Source: Hymenopus coronatus | Taxonomy: Eukaryota > Arthropoda > Insecta > Mantodea > Hymenopodidae | Direction: 5' to 3' | DNA length: 64,000 nt | NCBI GenBank assembly: GCA_030762935.1 | Contig: CM060890.1 | Location: 63,366,765 to 63,430,764 of the forward strand | In this document: in pieces, positions 1 through 10,195 of the stretch | Layout: the number at the start of each line of letters is the position of its first letter | How positions within the stretch are numbered: the stretch's first letter is position 1 | The notes under the pieces: generated by a model | What the model saw: the letters and a program-made list of their open reading frames with translations, nothing else | Databases searched by the model: none | What the model was told of the DNA's origin: nothing | Program-made: the position numbers and the translations under genes

Positions 1-385
1 AATTCTATAAGACAATGGCTGTTCCAGTTTTACTGTATGGTTCAGAGACATGGACTCTTAAAAAGAAAGATTGGAGCCAAATACAAGCGGCAGAAATGAA
101 ATATCTCCGAGCAGTAAAAGGTTGCACCAGACAAGATCATATTAGAAATGAAGACATAAGGAAAGAATTAGACATTTTTTGCTTAAAAGAAAGGATACAA
201 ATAAATAGAGAAAAATGGGAAAGCCATTTACAAAGAATGGATAACTCTCGCATTCCATTTCAGTCATACAAATATAAACCTCTAGGCTACAGAACAATAG
301 GAAGACCAGTTAAAAGATGGGAAGAAATATGAGGCCGGAACAGGAGAATCCTCCTAATCCATGAAGAGTTGATGATGATGATAAA
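1..385 (+). mobile_element. LINE (non-LTR retrotransposon) 3' end, C-terminal part of the reverse-transcriptase ORF
   Basis: An open frame enters from the left window edge (codons in phase from base 3) and ends at TGA 330-332. It reads KFYKTMAVPVLLYGSETWTL, then QAAEMKYLR, RNEDIRKEL, W..HLQRM and GRPVKRW. This string of motifs is the hallmark of the region downstream of the reverse transcriptase domain in the endonuclease/reverse-transcriptase ORFs of insect LINEs. The ORF is about 110 codons here and uninterrupted, so this is a fairly young copy. After the stop, a short 3' UTR ends in a GATGATGATGAT run (about 370-381), which looks like the simple-repeat tail of the element. A second, broken copy of the same segment lies at 43.55-44.30 kb. 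The upstream RT and endonuclease parts would lie outside the window or be lost by 5' truncation. The LINE clade is not assigned. Confidence 0.85.
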
Positions 386-394
386 GAAACACAT

Positions 395-1075
395 GAGACA
401 AAAGTTATAGTCAGATCTTTTAAAATAAGGTCACTAAGAGATGGTTTTGATACACCATTCTCTTTGCTTGACCAGGCGGAAGAAAAAATGAACAACGATT
501 TTCCATTTGAGAAAGATATAATTATTTTTAAATTTAAAGTACTAATTATTATCTGAGAAACAGCTCCACCAAATATGTATTTGATATAAATGTGTTTAAC
601 GAGATCTAAATATTTTGTGTAGGAACGTTTTGTCTTATCTCTTACAGTTTACCAGTTTGCAGTCATCTAGAATGAAAAGAGCTTCAAGGGAAAACTAAGG
701 ATATACATTTCATTTAGCACAATATATCTAAAAGATATGATACTTAAATCAAAATCCTTAGAGCAATTAAAAAAATAAAAAGAATGTCCCAGGTAAAGAG
801 TAGTTTGAGGTAATGGCGGAATTTCTTCAAATTCTTCGTGTTACAGCCTTGGAAAACATTGAACTTAAATATCACTTTGGTATTTAACCAACTTTTCGTT
901 TCTGAGCAACACTGTTCATGGATACACCCACAGCTACATTTCTATAATGCCTTGCTTGGATCTAAAGGGCCTCAAAATATTGATTTCCGATGAAATTTCT
1001 ACGTATTTTTTTTGGATGGAATGCAGTACCATCTCTACCTACTTTGGACATACTAGAGAAAGTAAAATATGACGT
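395..1075 (-). repeat. Rep-1 copy, modules C to A, minus orientation
   Basis: Begins in the tail module (atagtcagatcttttaaaa) and runs through the ACGAGATCTA and GTCTTATCTCTTAC blocks, the degraded TATTTAACC...CGTTT block of module B, and module A (TTTCCGATGAAATTTCTACG, then CTCTACCTACTTTGG, GAGAAAGTAAAA at 1063-1074). It abuts the LINE tail on its left. No GT/CA tract is expanded in this copy. Confidence 0.75.
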
Positions 1076-1410
1076 CACATTCACATAAACTGCTTAAACA
1101 CTTTTATTATGCATTTCGTTATAGTTACAGTTAGAGACTTAAAAAACTCCTTGAAATAAATGTCTGAAGACGGAGCATTTACCCCCCTTCTATCCCACAG
1201 TCACATTTCTAACGCATTCCTGAGCACCGAATGTAAAGGGAGGGGCTGTGAAACCATTAAGAAGCATAGGTTTTAATTAAGAGGACACCTAAGTGATAAG
1301 TGATTTTCTCAAGTATTAGAGCTATGGATTTAATTTTTACCGCTATTGATAGCAATTAGAGAATTGCATTCTTGATATATCAATTAATATATACCAATTA
1401 TTATTATCTA
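1076..1410. other. Unassigned AT-rich stretch
   Basis: No coding frame, tRNA-like box or Rep-1 block was recognised. There is a short CCCCCCTTC patch near 1182 and ordinary AT-rich sequence otherwise. Confidence 0.5.
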
Positions 1411-1626
1411 TAATAAAAATCTTGTGTGTCCCATTCAGGTTTCTTCCTCTTCATCTCTGTAACAAACTATTATTAAAAAGTTATGAAGATTAGAAGAAAT
1501 AGCTTATTTCTTGTTTCTTTGTAAGTAAAAGGAAAATAGGGTAATATACTGGACTAAAGAGATAGTCAAATCCTTTGGAAGCTGGTTGCTGTATAGGATT
1601 CAAATCCGTTCCTTTGCTTTGCTAAC
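1411..1626 (-). repeat. Rep-1 tail fragment (module D), minus orientation
   Basis: Starts at the family terminus (aaaaatcttgtgtgtcccatt, compare the usual ATGTGTTCCATTCACAT), then CTCTGTAACAAACTATT, TTGTAAGTA, the ATACTGGACTAAAGAGATAGTC block and the GCTGGTTGC block, and stops before module C. It is followed within about 35 bases by a plus-oriented copy. Confidence 0.7.
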
Positions 1627-1657
1627 AGGTGGCACGTCCACGTATGAGCAAGTACAT

Positions 1658-2205
1658 TAAAGATATTTGCATCAAAAATAAAATGAATATCTGGAATTTC
1701 TAAGAATAGTCTCTGAAGGCATCTTCATTCTGGATGAATTTTGCATAACTGGAAAGCCGTAAAAGATAGACAAAAACCTACTATACAACAATACTACAAA
1801 TCTCGTTAAAACACCCAATTTCTGTCATATGAAGTTTTTCGTAGAGCTGACCGTTTCCGAGATAGTCATTCTTATTAGTATATGTAACTTTTTTCAAACA
1901 GGAAGTCACTTTTCCTTTCTCCTATCTTTTATTTTACCGCTGAGCATGCAAAGTGAACCGAACTTTAATTTGTTCACTCAGCGACCAGCTTTTAAAAGAT
2001 TTTACTACTGTTCTGGTCTAGAGTATTGCTGGTTTCCTTTCTGATTAGAGGAAGCAAGTACTAACATAAATTTCTGCTTATGCTTATCTCGATTTGCATG
2101 ATATAGAAAAGATAATCTTTTGAAGAATAGTTTGTTTTAGAATAGGTAAAAAACATGTGAATGGAAAACATTATGTTTACTTTTACTTTGTATATAGTAA
2201 ATATA
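1658..2205 (+). repeat. Rep-1 copy, modules C-D, plus orientation
   Basis: Recognised by CTCTGAAGGCATCTTCATTC, GATAGACAAAAACCTACTA, CTCGTTAAAACACCCAATT, ACCAGCTTTTAAAAGATTT, AAGGAAGCAAGTA and the terminal ATGTGAATGGAAAACATTA at about 2156-2174. It runs on through a degraded module A start (TTTACTTTTACTTTGTATATAG). Confidence 0.75.
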
Positions 2206-2232
2206 GGTGAGAAAAAATTTGATGCAGAGTTT

Positions 2233-2311
2233 TTGCTGAAAATAAACGTTAAAAAAAGGTCCGTGTATATATGTATATATTTGTGTGTCTGAGCAGCCTA
2301 ACTCAAAAACA
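2233..2311 (+). repeat. Rep-1 module B fragment, plus orientation
   Basis: AAAAAAGGTCCGTGTATATA, then a short GT/AT alternating run, TGTGTGTCTGAGCAGCC and TAACTCAAAAAC match the module B start. The fragment breaks off at the C-terminal end of the mariner relic, so the junction is uncertain by a few bases. Confidence 0.6.
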
Positions 2312-3123
2312 AAAATTTCCCAGCGTTTCTCCAACTGTTTGAAACCTACAAAAAAAGTAGGATTTCGGAAGGTCCTCAAAATAGGCATCTGTTTGGGAGA
2401 TGGTCTCTGCGTTAGTCGTGGATCGTTTACCGCCCGGCCACTTTTTCAAGTTTGGAAATAAAAGAGTCAGTGGGGCCAAATCTGGTGAATCGGTGGATAA
2501 TGTAGTAATTCGGACCTTGATTCTACTATTTCCGCCATCGAAACCCTTGCATTGTCTTTGCCAGATGAGGGCGTATTTTCTTGATTTCTCCTTCAACCGG
2601 TGCAATTACGATTCATAATACTTTGTTCTTCTTTCTGCAAGTAATCAATGTAGATGACTCCGGGTGCATCTCAAAAAACCGAGTCCATCACCTTGTCTGC
2701 AGATTTCATCACCTTTGCCTTCTTTGGAGCAGTTGGCCTATAAAACCCACTGTTTTGACTGTACCTTTGGCTCTGGAGATTAGTAGTTTTTCCATGTTTC
2801 ATCCAAGGTTACGTATGAGAACACTGTACCTTGTTATATGCCTGTTGCCTCTACTATTTCGCAAACTTTGATTTTCGATCACTCAAAATCATATCCTAGA
2901 TTTTGTCAATAATTTCGGAGGAAGTCACTTCTATTGGACGTTCGAAACGATGTTCATTTGTGGATGTATGGCCACGTTTAAATCCATTTATTCAGTTGTA
3001 AATTGTTGCAAACGAAGGAGCAGATGTGCTATGAACTTCATACAACTTGGCTTTTATCCCTTTCGGTGTTAAGCCTTTTATATATAAGTGTTTCATCACC
3101 GCATGAAACTCGCTTATTTCCCC
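2310..3123 (-). pseudogene. mariner transposase relic (Tc1/mariner superfamily, DD34D type)
   Basis: Read on the minus strand, scattered pieces match the mariner transposase from end to end. The N-terminal helix-turn-helix contains KHLYIKGLTPKGIKAKL and TSAPSFATIYN, followed by an EVTSSEIIDKI-like linker. The first catalytic block reads VTLDETW (Asp codon at about 2801-2803) and is followed by QSKQW. Next come LHRLKEKSRK, SPDLAP with the third catalytic Asp (about 2470-2490), LFPNLKKW, GGKRSTTN and DAYFEDLPKSY, then a C-terminal KQLEKRW in another frame. The block for the second catalytic Asp is not recognisable, and many stops and frameshifts interrupt the frame, so it is long dead. The left end merges with a Rep-1 fragment. 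No TIR was found on either side, so the copy is truncated or eroded. Confidence 0.85.
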
Positions 3124-3738
3124 CAAACTTTCTAAAACAACACAAGGTTGTTGATTTAATCGCCTATGGTAACGAAACCACATGCTGGATATAGCTGAAA
3201 CTTTAATCTCCATCTCTTAAAGTTATTAAATACAAACTTTTTCGATGCTACATTTGTAATTTCTTAGATTTTCTAATCACTGTTGGAACGCATCTTATAA
3301 CAGATATAGTTCATTGATTCCTGGAAAGTGAATAATGACGCTTCAAATCTCCAAGTTAGTTTCACCTGTCCATTCATTCTTCATAAAACAAGCTATGTAT
3401 CAAAGTAGTTATAGGTAATATGATCTGTTAGCTGCCATGATCAATTCTATCTTCAGCAGTCAATAGGTAACATTAGACGAGAGCACAACATATTCCACAA
3501 CTAACGTGAACTCTGATTATCTTCCAAAGAAAACCCCAAAAGCAATCCTCTGTGCAATAAATATTTATTTGCAGCTGCTCCAAAAGTATGTATGTATTCT
3601 GAACTTGTGTAGAAGCTCCCTGCGGTGGACAAGTCAATTTGTTCAAAGATACTTCTCAGAATGTGAAAAAGGTTTCCGTTGAGATAGAGCTTTCTCTCTT
3701 TGGAAATGTTTTTCAAGTCTGTATCTTCTTCCTGTTGT
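3124..3738. other. Unassigned AT-rich stretch right of the mariner relic
   Basis: It may include the eroded 5' UTR of the mariner copy (up to roughly 3250), but no TIR could be identified. Small reading frames here have no recognisable features. Confidence 0.4.
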
Positions 3739-3739
3739 G

Positions 3740-4640
3740 CCAAAGAACCCTGCTACAAGTATTGTATTCCAGCCAAAACTTCGATGTCGAGATTTCACCG
3801 AAATATATATTTTGAGGTCCCTTGAATCGAAAGAAAATAAACAAATAGGTCCGCGCGAGTATGTATGTATGTATGTATGTATGTATGTATGTATGTATGT
3901 ATGTATGTATGTATGTATGTATGTATGTATGTATGTATGTATGTATGTATGTATGTATGTATGTATGTATGTATGTATGTATGTATGTATGTATGTATGT
4001 ATGTATGTATGTATGTATGTATGTATGTATGTATGTATGTATGTATGTATGTATGTATGTATGTATGTATGTATGTATGTATGTATGTATGTATGTATGT
4101 ATGTATGTATGTATGTATGTATGTATGTATGTATGTATGTATGTATGTATGTATGTATGTATGTATGTATGTATGTATGTATGTATGTATGTATGTATGT
4201 ATGTATGTATGTATGTATGTATGTATGTATGTATGTATGTATGTATGTATGTATGTATGTATGTATGTATGTATGTATGTATGTATGTATGTATGTATGT
4301 ATGTATGTATGTATGTATGTATGTATGTATGTATGTATGTATGTATGTATGTATGTATGTATGTATGTATGTATGTATGTATGTATGTATATGTATGCGT
4401 GTGTCCGTGAGCATAACCTCCAAAACAAAATTCGCTTGAATACCAGACTAGATATTAATTCGCCCACCTCATACAGATATGAAACATTTTTCAAACATTT
4501 TTATTTCCTCAAAAATGTGTAATTTTCTGGGAATAGCTCTGAACTCCTGTGTATTCCAGGGAATCCTGTATCTGGTAAACAGTAAAAGATAAGACAAAAT
4601 CTTACCACAGAAAAAAATGCACATCTGCTAAAGCACACAA
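3740..4640 (+). repeat. Rep-1 copy (A-B-C) carrying a giant ATGT microsatellite
   Basis: Module A is clear at 3758-3840 (GTATTGTATTCCAGCC, TTCGATGTCGAGATTTCACC, TTTTGAGGTCCCTTGAATCG). AATAGGTCCGCGCG at 3844-3857 matches the start of module B, where other copies read GGTCCGTGTGTGTTTGTG. At exactly this point the sequence becomes (ATGT)n, and after it resumes with TGCGTGTGTCCGTGAGCATA and ACCTCCAAAACAAAATTCG, the usual downstream part of module B. Modules B/C then continue in eroded form to ATGCACATCTGCTAAAGCAC near 4635. Confidence 0.8.
3859..4390. repeat. Perfect (ATGT)n microsatellite, about 132 units
   Basis: An uninterrupted tetranucleotide tract of about 531 bases, with no single-base deviation visible from 3859 to 4390. 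Neither strand contains a stop codon in several frames (VCMY or HTYI repeats), which creates spurious long ORFs; these are not genes. The tract sits inside the GT-rich segment of a Rep-1 copy. Confidence 0.97.
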
Positions 4641-4689
4641 AAAATTAATCCTATGGAAAAAGGATGATTTAAGAATAGGAATATAATTC

Positions 4690-5690
4690 CTAAGGTTAAT
4701 ATGATTCTTAATAATATATAATACCAAAGGGTAGTTTAAAGTAAAATATAAGTTTGGGAATTAATTATATATTATAATCATTTATATCAAACACTTTTCT
4801 CTAGAATTAACCATTTCCAGAATGTTCCTTGATATTAGTTTAAATTTTACAAATCTTACACTTTTCTCAAGTGTAAACTCCTTAACCGATTTACTTTCTG
4901 TAGCATGTATGTTTAACAATGTATACTGTAAACAGAGAAAGTACTGTATTCGATACCGAGATTTCACCGGAAATACATATTCATCGTGTATTTTGAATCC
5001 AAAAAATAAAGCATTAAAAATATATATAGTGTGTCTGTCTGTGGACAACATAACTCAAAAAGAAAATTCGGTATTTATGTTAATATCTTGCAAGGATGCG
5101 ACATCCGAAACTATCCTTACATGGATAGTTATAAAAATGACCCTAACGATGTTTATTAAATACATGACACGTGAAGCATGGCAACTAAAATGTATAAGTT
5201 GAATTATTTGGTAAGAGAACGAAGAGCACTTAAGGGGAAAGTGCTCTTCTTCTGGAACTCTTTTGTGTAACTGATAAATCGTAAGAGTTAGAGAAATGAC
5301 TACTACACATAATGAAGATCTCGTTAACACACAACTTATAATATATATAAGATTTTTATCGCTAATCCAAGATATTTCCGATCATTGATTTCAATTTTAA
5401 AATACTTAAACTATTCTTAAGCGGGAAGTCCTCATCATATATCTTTTGTTTACCCCTTATTATGGAAAGAGAACTGCAGTCAATTACAATCGTATAGCGA
5501 CAGCTTTTAAAAGATTTTACTGTCACTTTAGCCTACTATATTCCCTTATTTCCCTTATAAGGAGCTAAGTAATAAGAATATTTAGGATAATGATTTTCTT
5601 TATTCTTTTATCTTCGTAATTATAATCGTCTTTTGTGAGAATAATTTGTTTGCAGTACGGATCAAGTCATGCGTCTGAAACACACATATT
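4690..5690 (+). repeat. Rep-1 copy, near complete (partial C, then A-B-C-D)
   Basis: A partial C/D piece (AACCATTTCCAGAATGTTCC, CACTTTTCTCAAGTGT) leads into module A (CATGTATGTTTAACAATGTA, CGATACCGAGATTTCACCGG at about 4951-4970). Module B follows (GTGTGTCTGTCTGTGGACA, GGTATTTATGTTAATATCTT), then C (AACTGATAAATCGTAAGAG, GATCTCGTTAACACACAAC) and D (GACAGCTTTTAAAAGATTTT, AGCCTACTATATTCCC). Between C blocks, where other copies read CCTCTGAAGACCTCTTCATT, this copy has acquired an 11-bp-stem hairpin at 5221-5249. Confidence 0.8.
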
Positions 5691-5892
5691 TTTCTCCTTT
5701 TTATGAAAAGGAAACGAATTTCAAGATCATCATATAACAGCTAGCTGTTAAAGATTTGTTTATCGCTTTACCCCAGTATATTTCCTTATTCCTTTAGCAC
5801 CTACAAGTGAATATGTAGTCCCATTTTTGCTGTATTTATCTCGAATTAACATTGCGTAGGTAGAAGAATAAGTTTTTGTAAGAATAATGTGT
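5690..5892 (+). repeat. Rep-1 tail fragment (module D), plus orientation
   Basis: A second, partial D module follows the previous copy directly: AAGGAAACGAATTTCAAGAT, TATCGCTTTACCCCAGTATA, TTATCTCGAATTAACAT, GAAGAATAAGTTTTTGTAAG. It meets the next copy tail to tail near 5890. Confidence 0.7.
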
Positions 5893-6625
5893 TAAAAAAG
5901 CTGGTGTGTTCCATTCACACGACCTTCTCTATCCGTACTCTGCACATAAACAATTCTTACAAAACATTTTTTTTTATTTTTAACATTCTAATGTAGATAA
6001 AGATTATCAGAAATGTCTTATTACCTGTTTCCTGGTAGACAGAAGGGAAACAAGAAATACACTAAGCTAAAGCGATAGTCAATTTTTTTAAAAACTGACC
6101 GATATGAACAATTGTTGCATGGCCAGCAGTAAAACAGACGAAACATTTGAGAAAAGTTACATAGTTCAAAATTGCAACAAGGATTATTTAAAAGCCGATC
6201 AACTCCACATAAAACGTGTATATTATATAAACTTTGTGTTTTAACGAGATCTGCCCGTTTTCATGTAGTAACTTTTTGTCTTATCTCTTACGGACCACAG
6301 TTATACAAAATTAATCAAGAATGAAGAGGTCTTCAGAGGCTATTTGCCATTAATTCAATATATACATTTTATTTGTGATGTAATTACCTTAAATATACGG
6401 AATTTTAATCTAAATCGTTAGATCCATATTTGAGAAAAACAACATGTTGAACACTTTTCCCATGTAAAGGGTAGTTCAGGGTGCAGGGATTGAAAATCTT
6501 CGTTTCGCTTCCTTCTTGAGCTATGCTGTCCACAGACACACACGGGACCTCTCTCTAAAATGATTTTTGGACTAGGGGAACTCAAAACATATGTACATAG
6601 TATGTGTAGTGAACACAAAAATAGG
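5893..6625 (-). repeat. Rep-1 copy, near complete, minus orientation
   Basis: Starts at the D terminus (GGTGTGTTCCATTCACACG) and continues through CTAAGCTAAAGCGATAGTC, TTAACGAGATCTGCCC, TGAAGAGGTCTTCAGAGGC and ATGTAAAGGGTAGTTCAGGG to CTATGCTGTCCACAGACACA and GTACATAGTATGTGTAG. The central hairpin segment of module B and most of module A are deleted. Confidence 0.8.
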
Positions 6626-7307
6626 CAGTATATTAAGTAGAGAAAACCACCCAAAATATCTGTATAAATGTCAGCGTAACTATCGGTTTTGACCCTTTGT
6701 TGCCTGTCGGTACCTATAAGTTCCGCTTGTTTTAAGTGTAACTATCCAAACAGGGTTGTTATATTAGCCTTCAACTACTAACGACAAGTAATCAAGACTG
6801 TGTTACATTGTAAAAATAAATACAATTCTTTCCCTAAAATTGCAGTGATTTTTTAAATAAATAAAAGAGTAAAACCGACATAATTACAGTCAAATGTAAC
6901 CCCATTAGCTTCCAAACATCACACCTATTATTTTACTTGGGTTCTCCCCGTCCTTTACCACAATCATTGGGATTTGAACTTGCAACTTTGGCTTTGAATG
7001 GATGGCCAGTCCATTACCTATCACCTAACACTCATGACCATTTGAACGACATGCCTTTGGCAGCATTATGAAAATAGGTTTAGAAGAATTTAAAATTTTA
7101 ATTGGGAAGAAAAAGACTAATAAAGGATCAATATATATTTTCATTTTTATGATTTTATCTATTTCTTTATATAACAATTTTATAGGTTTATTTCCATATA
7201 TTTTACTAGAACTCCACTTTTAAACTTGAATTAAAGAAAAAACGGCATATATAGTATACTAATGCAGGCAAATAAGGGTTAAGGTCCACTGAATTCAAGA
7301 AATCATA
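6626..7307. other. AT-rich stretch containing one tRNA-derived SINE relic
   Basis: Apart from the tRNA-like block at 6895-7060 nothing was recognised; there is no ORF of interest. The 7070-7300 part is more than two-thirds A+T by eye. Confidence 0.45.
6895..7060 (-). repeat. tRNA-derived SINE relic, minus strand
   Basis: Read on the minus strand it has TGGTCATGAGTGTTAGGTGA (A-box-like) followed by GCAAGTTCAAATCCCAATG (B-box-like, GTTCAAATCCC), spaced like a tRNA gene. Downstream comes a non-tRNA body with GGGGAGAACCCAAGTAAAA. No paired target duplication was found, so the limits are approximate. Only one copy is in the window. Confidence 0.45.
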
Positions 7308-7415
7308 TTTAGAAAAATATCCGTTGTGTGTGTGGGTGCGTACGGCATAACTCAAAAACGAAATTTATGTTAAGTATCTTCCGAAGAGCCACAGGAACAG
7401 AACCCCCCCCCCCCA
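7308..7415 (+). repeat. Rep-1 module B fragment, plus orientation
   Basis: AGAAAAATATCCGTTGTGTG, GTACGGCATAACTCAAAAAC and AAGTATCTTCCGAAGAGCC match module B. The CCCC(A)CCCC site of other copies is expanded here to a run of 12 C near 7404-7415. Confidence 0.65.
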
Positions 7416-8050
7416 ATTGTGTATATAATAAACCCAGTTCCGTGTGTTTACCTTCATTCTCATTAGAGGAATTAGATTTTCTAGGGTTAGTTTGATCCAG
7501 AAGAGATAGATAAACTTCTATGAGTTTAACACATCCAATTTTATTGGAGTTTTCCTTCCATTGTTGGTAGCTTGAAAAGTGTTGATCTATCATCGGCATT
7601 AAGGAACCTGCGCATCAGGTTTCACTTCGAATATATTGGCGTACATTCTTGTCGCACATAGCAGTAGAAACAAAACGAATGTAACCACATGTAGAGCATG
7701 TCAACAAACATATACCAAGTTGAACTGAAAACGTGAGGTGCTGTGCGCCACGGCATTTCACATCCCTGCCGAACATGTTAGAAAATGCGAGAGCATTTCA
7801 AATCTCCCAAGTATTTCTATACAGTAGCTTCAACAGATCTGTTGAAATAAGGACCGAAAAACAGCAAAATATGTTTCATTAGCACTGCTGTCTCTTCTTG
7901 CTCCTTCACAAACTATTCTTCATAAAGTGTATTATGCTAGTTACTTCTTGTTAATTCAAATAAACTTTCAATTTACATTTACTCATTTCGCTGTACGATA
8001 CAATAGATAAAGCTATATATTTAAAGATCGCGTCGCAATGTGATAGTTTG
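7416..8050. other. Unassigned stretch with an 18-bp perfect palindrome
   Basis: No recognised gene or repeat. The palindrome TTCAACAGATCTGTTGAA lies at 7829-7846. The region 7600-7800 is less AT-rich than its neighbours, but no coding signal was seen in it. Confidence 0.4.
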
Positions 8051-8054
8051 GAAG

Positions 8055-8735
8055 TTCCTGATGTGTTCCATTCATATGACTTTCTCTATGAGTTCTCTAA
8101 ACAAACTATTTTTACCAAAGATTATCCTTTTACCTACATCAAGCTCATTAAGATAAATAGCAGTAGAAATTTTCTTATTTCTTGCTGCCTTGTAAGTAGA
8201 AGAGAAGGAAATACGCTAGCTAAAGCGACAGAATAGCCTTTTAAAATCTCGTGAAACAACTGAAATTCGGTTCTCTCTGTATGGCCAAGGCAGAGATGAA
8301 ATAAAATATTACTTCCCTATTGAGAAAAGTTTAAGTACCTAGTTTAAAATTGAAACCAATAAAAAGGAATATCTTGGACACTTTTAATTTATAAAAAAAT
8401 ATATACGACATAAATTGTGTGTTTTGAAGGGATCTGTAATTTTTGTGTACTAATTTTAAGATTACGGCTTAACAGTTACGCAAAAGGCCAGAGACTATTC
8501 CCAGCTATTCAAAATATACACTTCGTTTGTCATGAAAATATCTTAAACATATAGTATTTCATTCAAAATCTTTTTGAGAAAATTAAAATGTTTGAAAAAT
8601 GTTCCATGTAAAGGGTAGTTGAAGTGGGAGAATCTTGAAAATCTTCAAGTCACATTCTAAGAAGATACAAAACCTAAATATCAAGATTGGTATTTAACCG
8701 ACTTTTCTTTTATGAGCTATGCTCTCAAAAGGTGC
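8055..8735 (-). repeat. Rep-1 copy, near complete, minus orientation
   Basis: Starts with CCTGATGTGTTCCATTCATA and keeps ACCTACATCAAGCTCATTAA, TTGTAAGTAGAAGAGAAGG, GAGAAAAGTTTAAGTACC, ATGTAAAGGGTAGTTGAAG and the hairpin half TTGGTATTTAACCGACTTTT at 8684-8703. Module A is missing. Confidence 0.8.
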
Positions 8736-9044
8736 ACACACATATTTTAAACGTATGAGTCACGTGAATGCAGATCGGTGGTGTGCGAGATTTACTAAAC
8801 ACAAGAATTGTCGTTGCGAGATGTAAACACAGAAGAGACCAAACGTAGGAACGTTCAAAATATATTACACTCTAAATGTTGTACTTCATTTAGGACAATG
8901 ATATTAGTATGCGAACAAAATGAGATGCATTATGTCTTATGCATTTTTCTCTGCTAAATATACAATCATTTGTATTTATTCACTTCCCACCCTGTATATA
9001 TGCATATACAACATTTTAACAGCTAATTTTAATAAAGACCATTG
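8736..9044. other. Unassigned AT-rich stretch
   Basis: Nothing recognised. It includes ATTCACTTCCCACCCTGTAT followed by ATATATGCATATA, which could be the end of a small DNA transposon, but no partner inverted repeat was found. Confidence 0.35.
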
Positions 9045-9215
9045 AAGCTAATTTTGAGAAAATTAAGAATATCGAAAATTTGTGAATGTAAAGAGTGATT
9101 TGGAATTGGGGGATTTTCAGTAAACATTTGTGTGACATCTTCGGAGGATATTTAACACAACTTTCGTTTTAGAATTAAATCGATCGCACCCACATGCACA
9201 CTTGCACATGCCCGC
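9045..9215 (-). repeat. Rep-1 module B fragment, minus orientation
   Basis: TTTTGAGAAAATTAAGAATA, ATGTAAAGAGTGATTTGG, GGGGGATTTTCAG, and a CACCCACATGCACACTTGCA run in place of the usual CA-rich site. Confidence 0.65.
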
Positions 9216-9287
9216 ACACTGTCAAATCGTTTCATAGTTAGCGGTTATGTATGGTTTTGGATTTCCCTTCTCTTGGCATTAACATGA

Positions 9288-9935
9288 AAAAAATCTGATG
9301 TGTTCCATTCACATGAGTTTCTCTAAATCTCTGTAACAGATTTAAAAGCTTGTGCTTCCATCTACTTCAGACTAATCGAGAAAAACCTTAACGTAAATGC
9401 TCGTTACCATGTAGATGAAATCCATTTCTTTACATTCCCAGAAGTTGACAAATTCTCATATGTGAAAAGTTTTAAGTATTTTAAAACTGAAAAAATAACA
9501 AGGAATGTCTCAAACAAGGGGGAAAATGTATATGTCATAAATTGTGTATTTTAACGAGATCTGCATTTTTGTGTAGTAAGTTTTTGTCCATCTCTTACGG
9601 TTTAACAAAATGCAAAATCTAGAAAAATTCATTCAGAATAAAGGCGTATTCACAGGCTGTTTCCAGAGAATTCAAGATATACATTTATATCTCGTGTAAA
9701 TATGTTTAATATTCGGCATTTTAATAAAAATCGTTAGTCATTTTTGAGAAAATCAAAATTGTTAGAAATTTCTCCATGTAAAGGTATTTTCTTCAAAATC
9801 TTCGTGTGGAATCCTTGGACCCTAAAACATCTATTTCCGGTAAAATCTCGGTATCAAATTTTAGGGTGAAATGCAATACTTTCATTACACTATTTACATG
9901 CTACGTGTAGAGAAAGTAAAAATGTAACGATTGTC
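9288..9935 (-). repeat. Rep-1 copy with internal deletion, minus orientation
   Basis: Opens with AAATCTGATGTGTTCCATTC and keeps C and part of B. It then jumps at about 9822 from GGAATCCTTGGA directly to CCCTAAAACATCTATTTCCG of module A, which ends in GTGTAGAGAAAGTAAAAATG. The CA-rich site and the central hairpin are removed by this deletion. Confidence 0.8.
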
Positions 9936-10059
9936 TTTGACAAAGTATAAGTATTGAAAATATAAACCAATATCAGATTATTGTCTGCCTTTGATGAGAT
10001 GAATCCAAATTTTTGGTGGAGTAAAATGTTGTATAGTTCTTAACATTATACATGCTATT

Positions 10060-10190
10060 TAGAATAAAGAGGACTTGCTGAGATGATACTCAGAGAGGAT
10101 TCAAGATATAAAATGTAATTGTTATTAAAGTAGTTTCAACACGTGACATTTTAATAATATCGTTAAGAGCCGTTTTCGAAAAACAAAAAA
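10060..10190 (-). repeat. Rep-1 short C/B fragment, minus orientation
   Basis: TAGAATAAAGAGGACTT, GATTCAAGATATAAAATG and GACATTTTAATAATATCGTT match the middle module. The left part is lost. Confidence 0.5.
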
Positions 10191-10195
10191 AGAAA

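Noticed and set aside
3643..4522. Long ORFs (up to 283 codons) of HTYI or VCMY repeats on both strands
   Set aside because: They are created by the stop-free (ATGT)n microsatellite and appear in several frames at once; there is no codon structure or flanking gene.
4782..5330. ORFs of 89-126 codons on both strands
   Set aside because: They lie in a Rep-1 copy; equivalent positions in other copies are not open, so no coding conservation.
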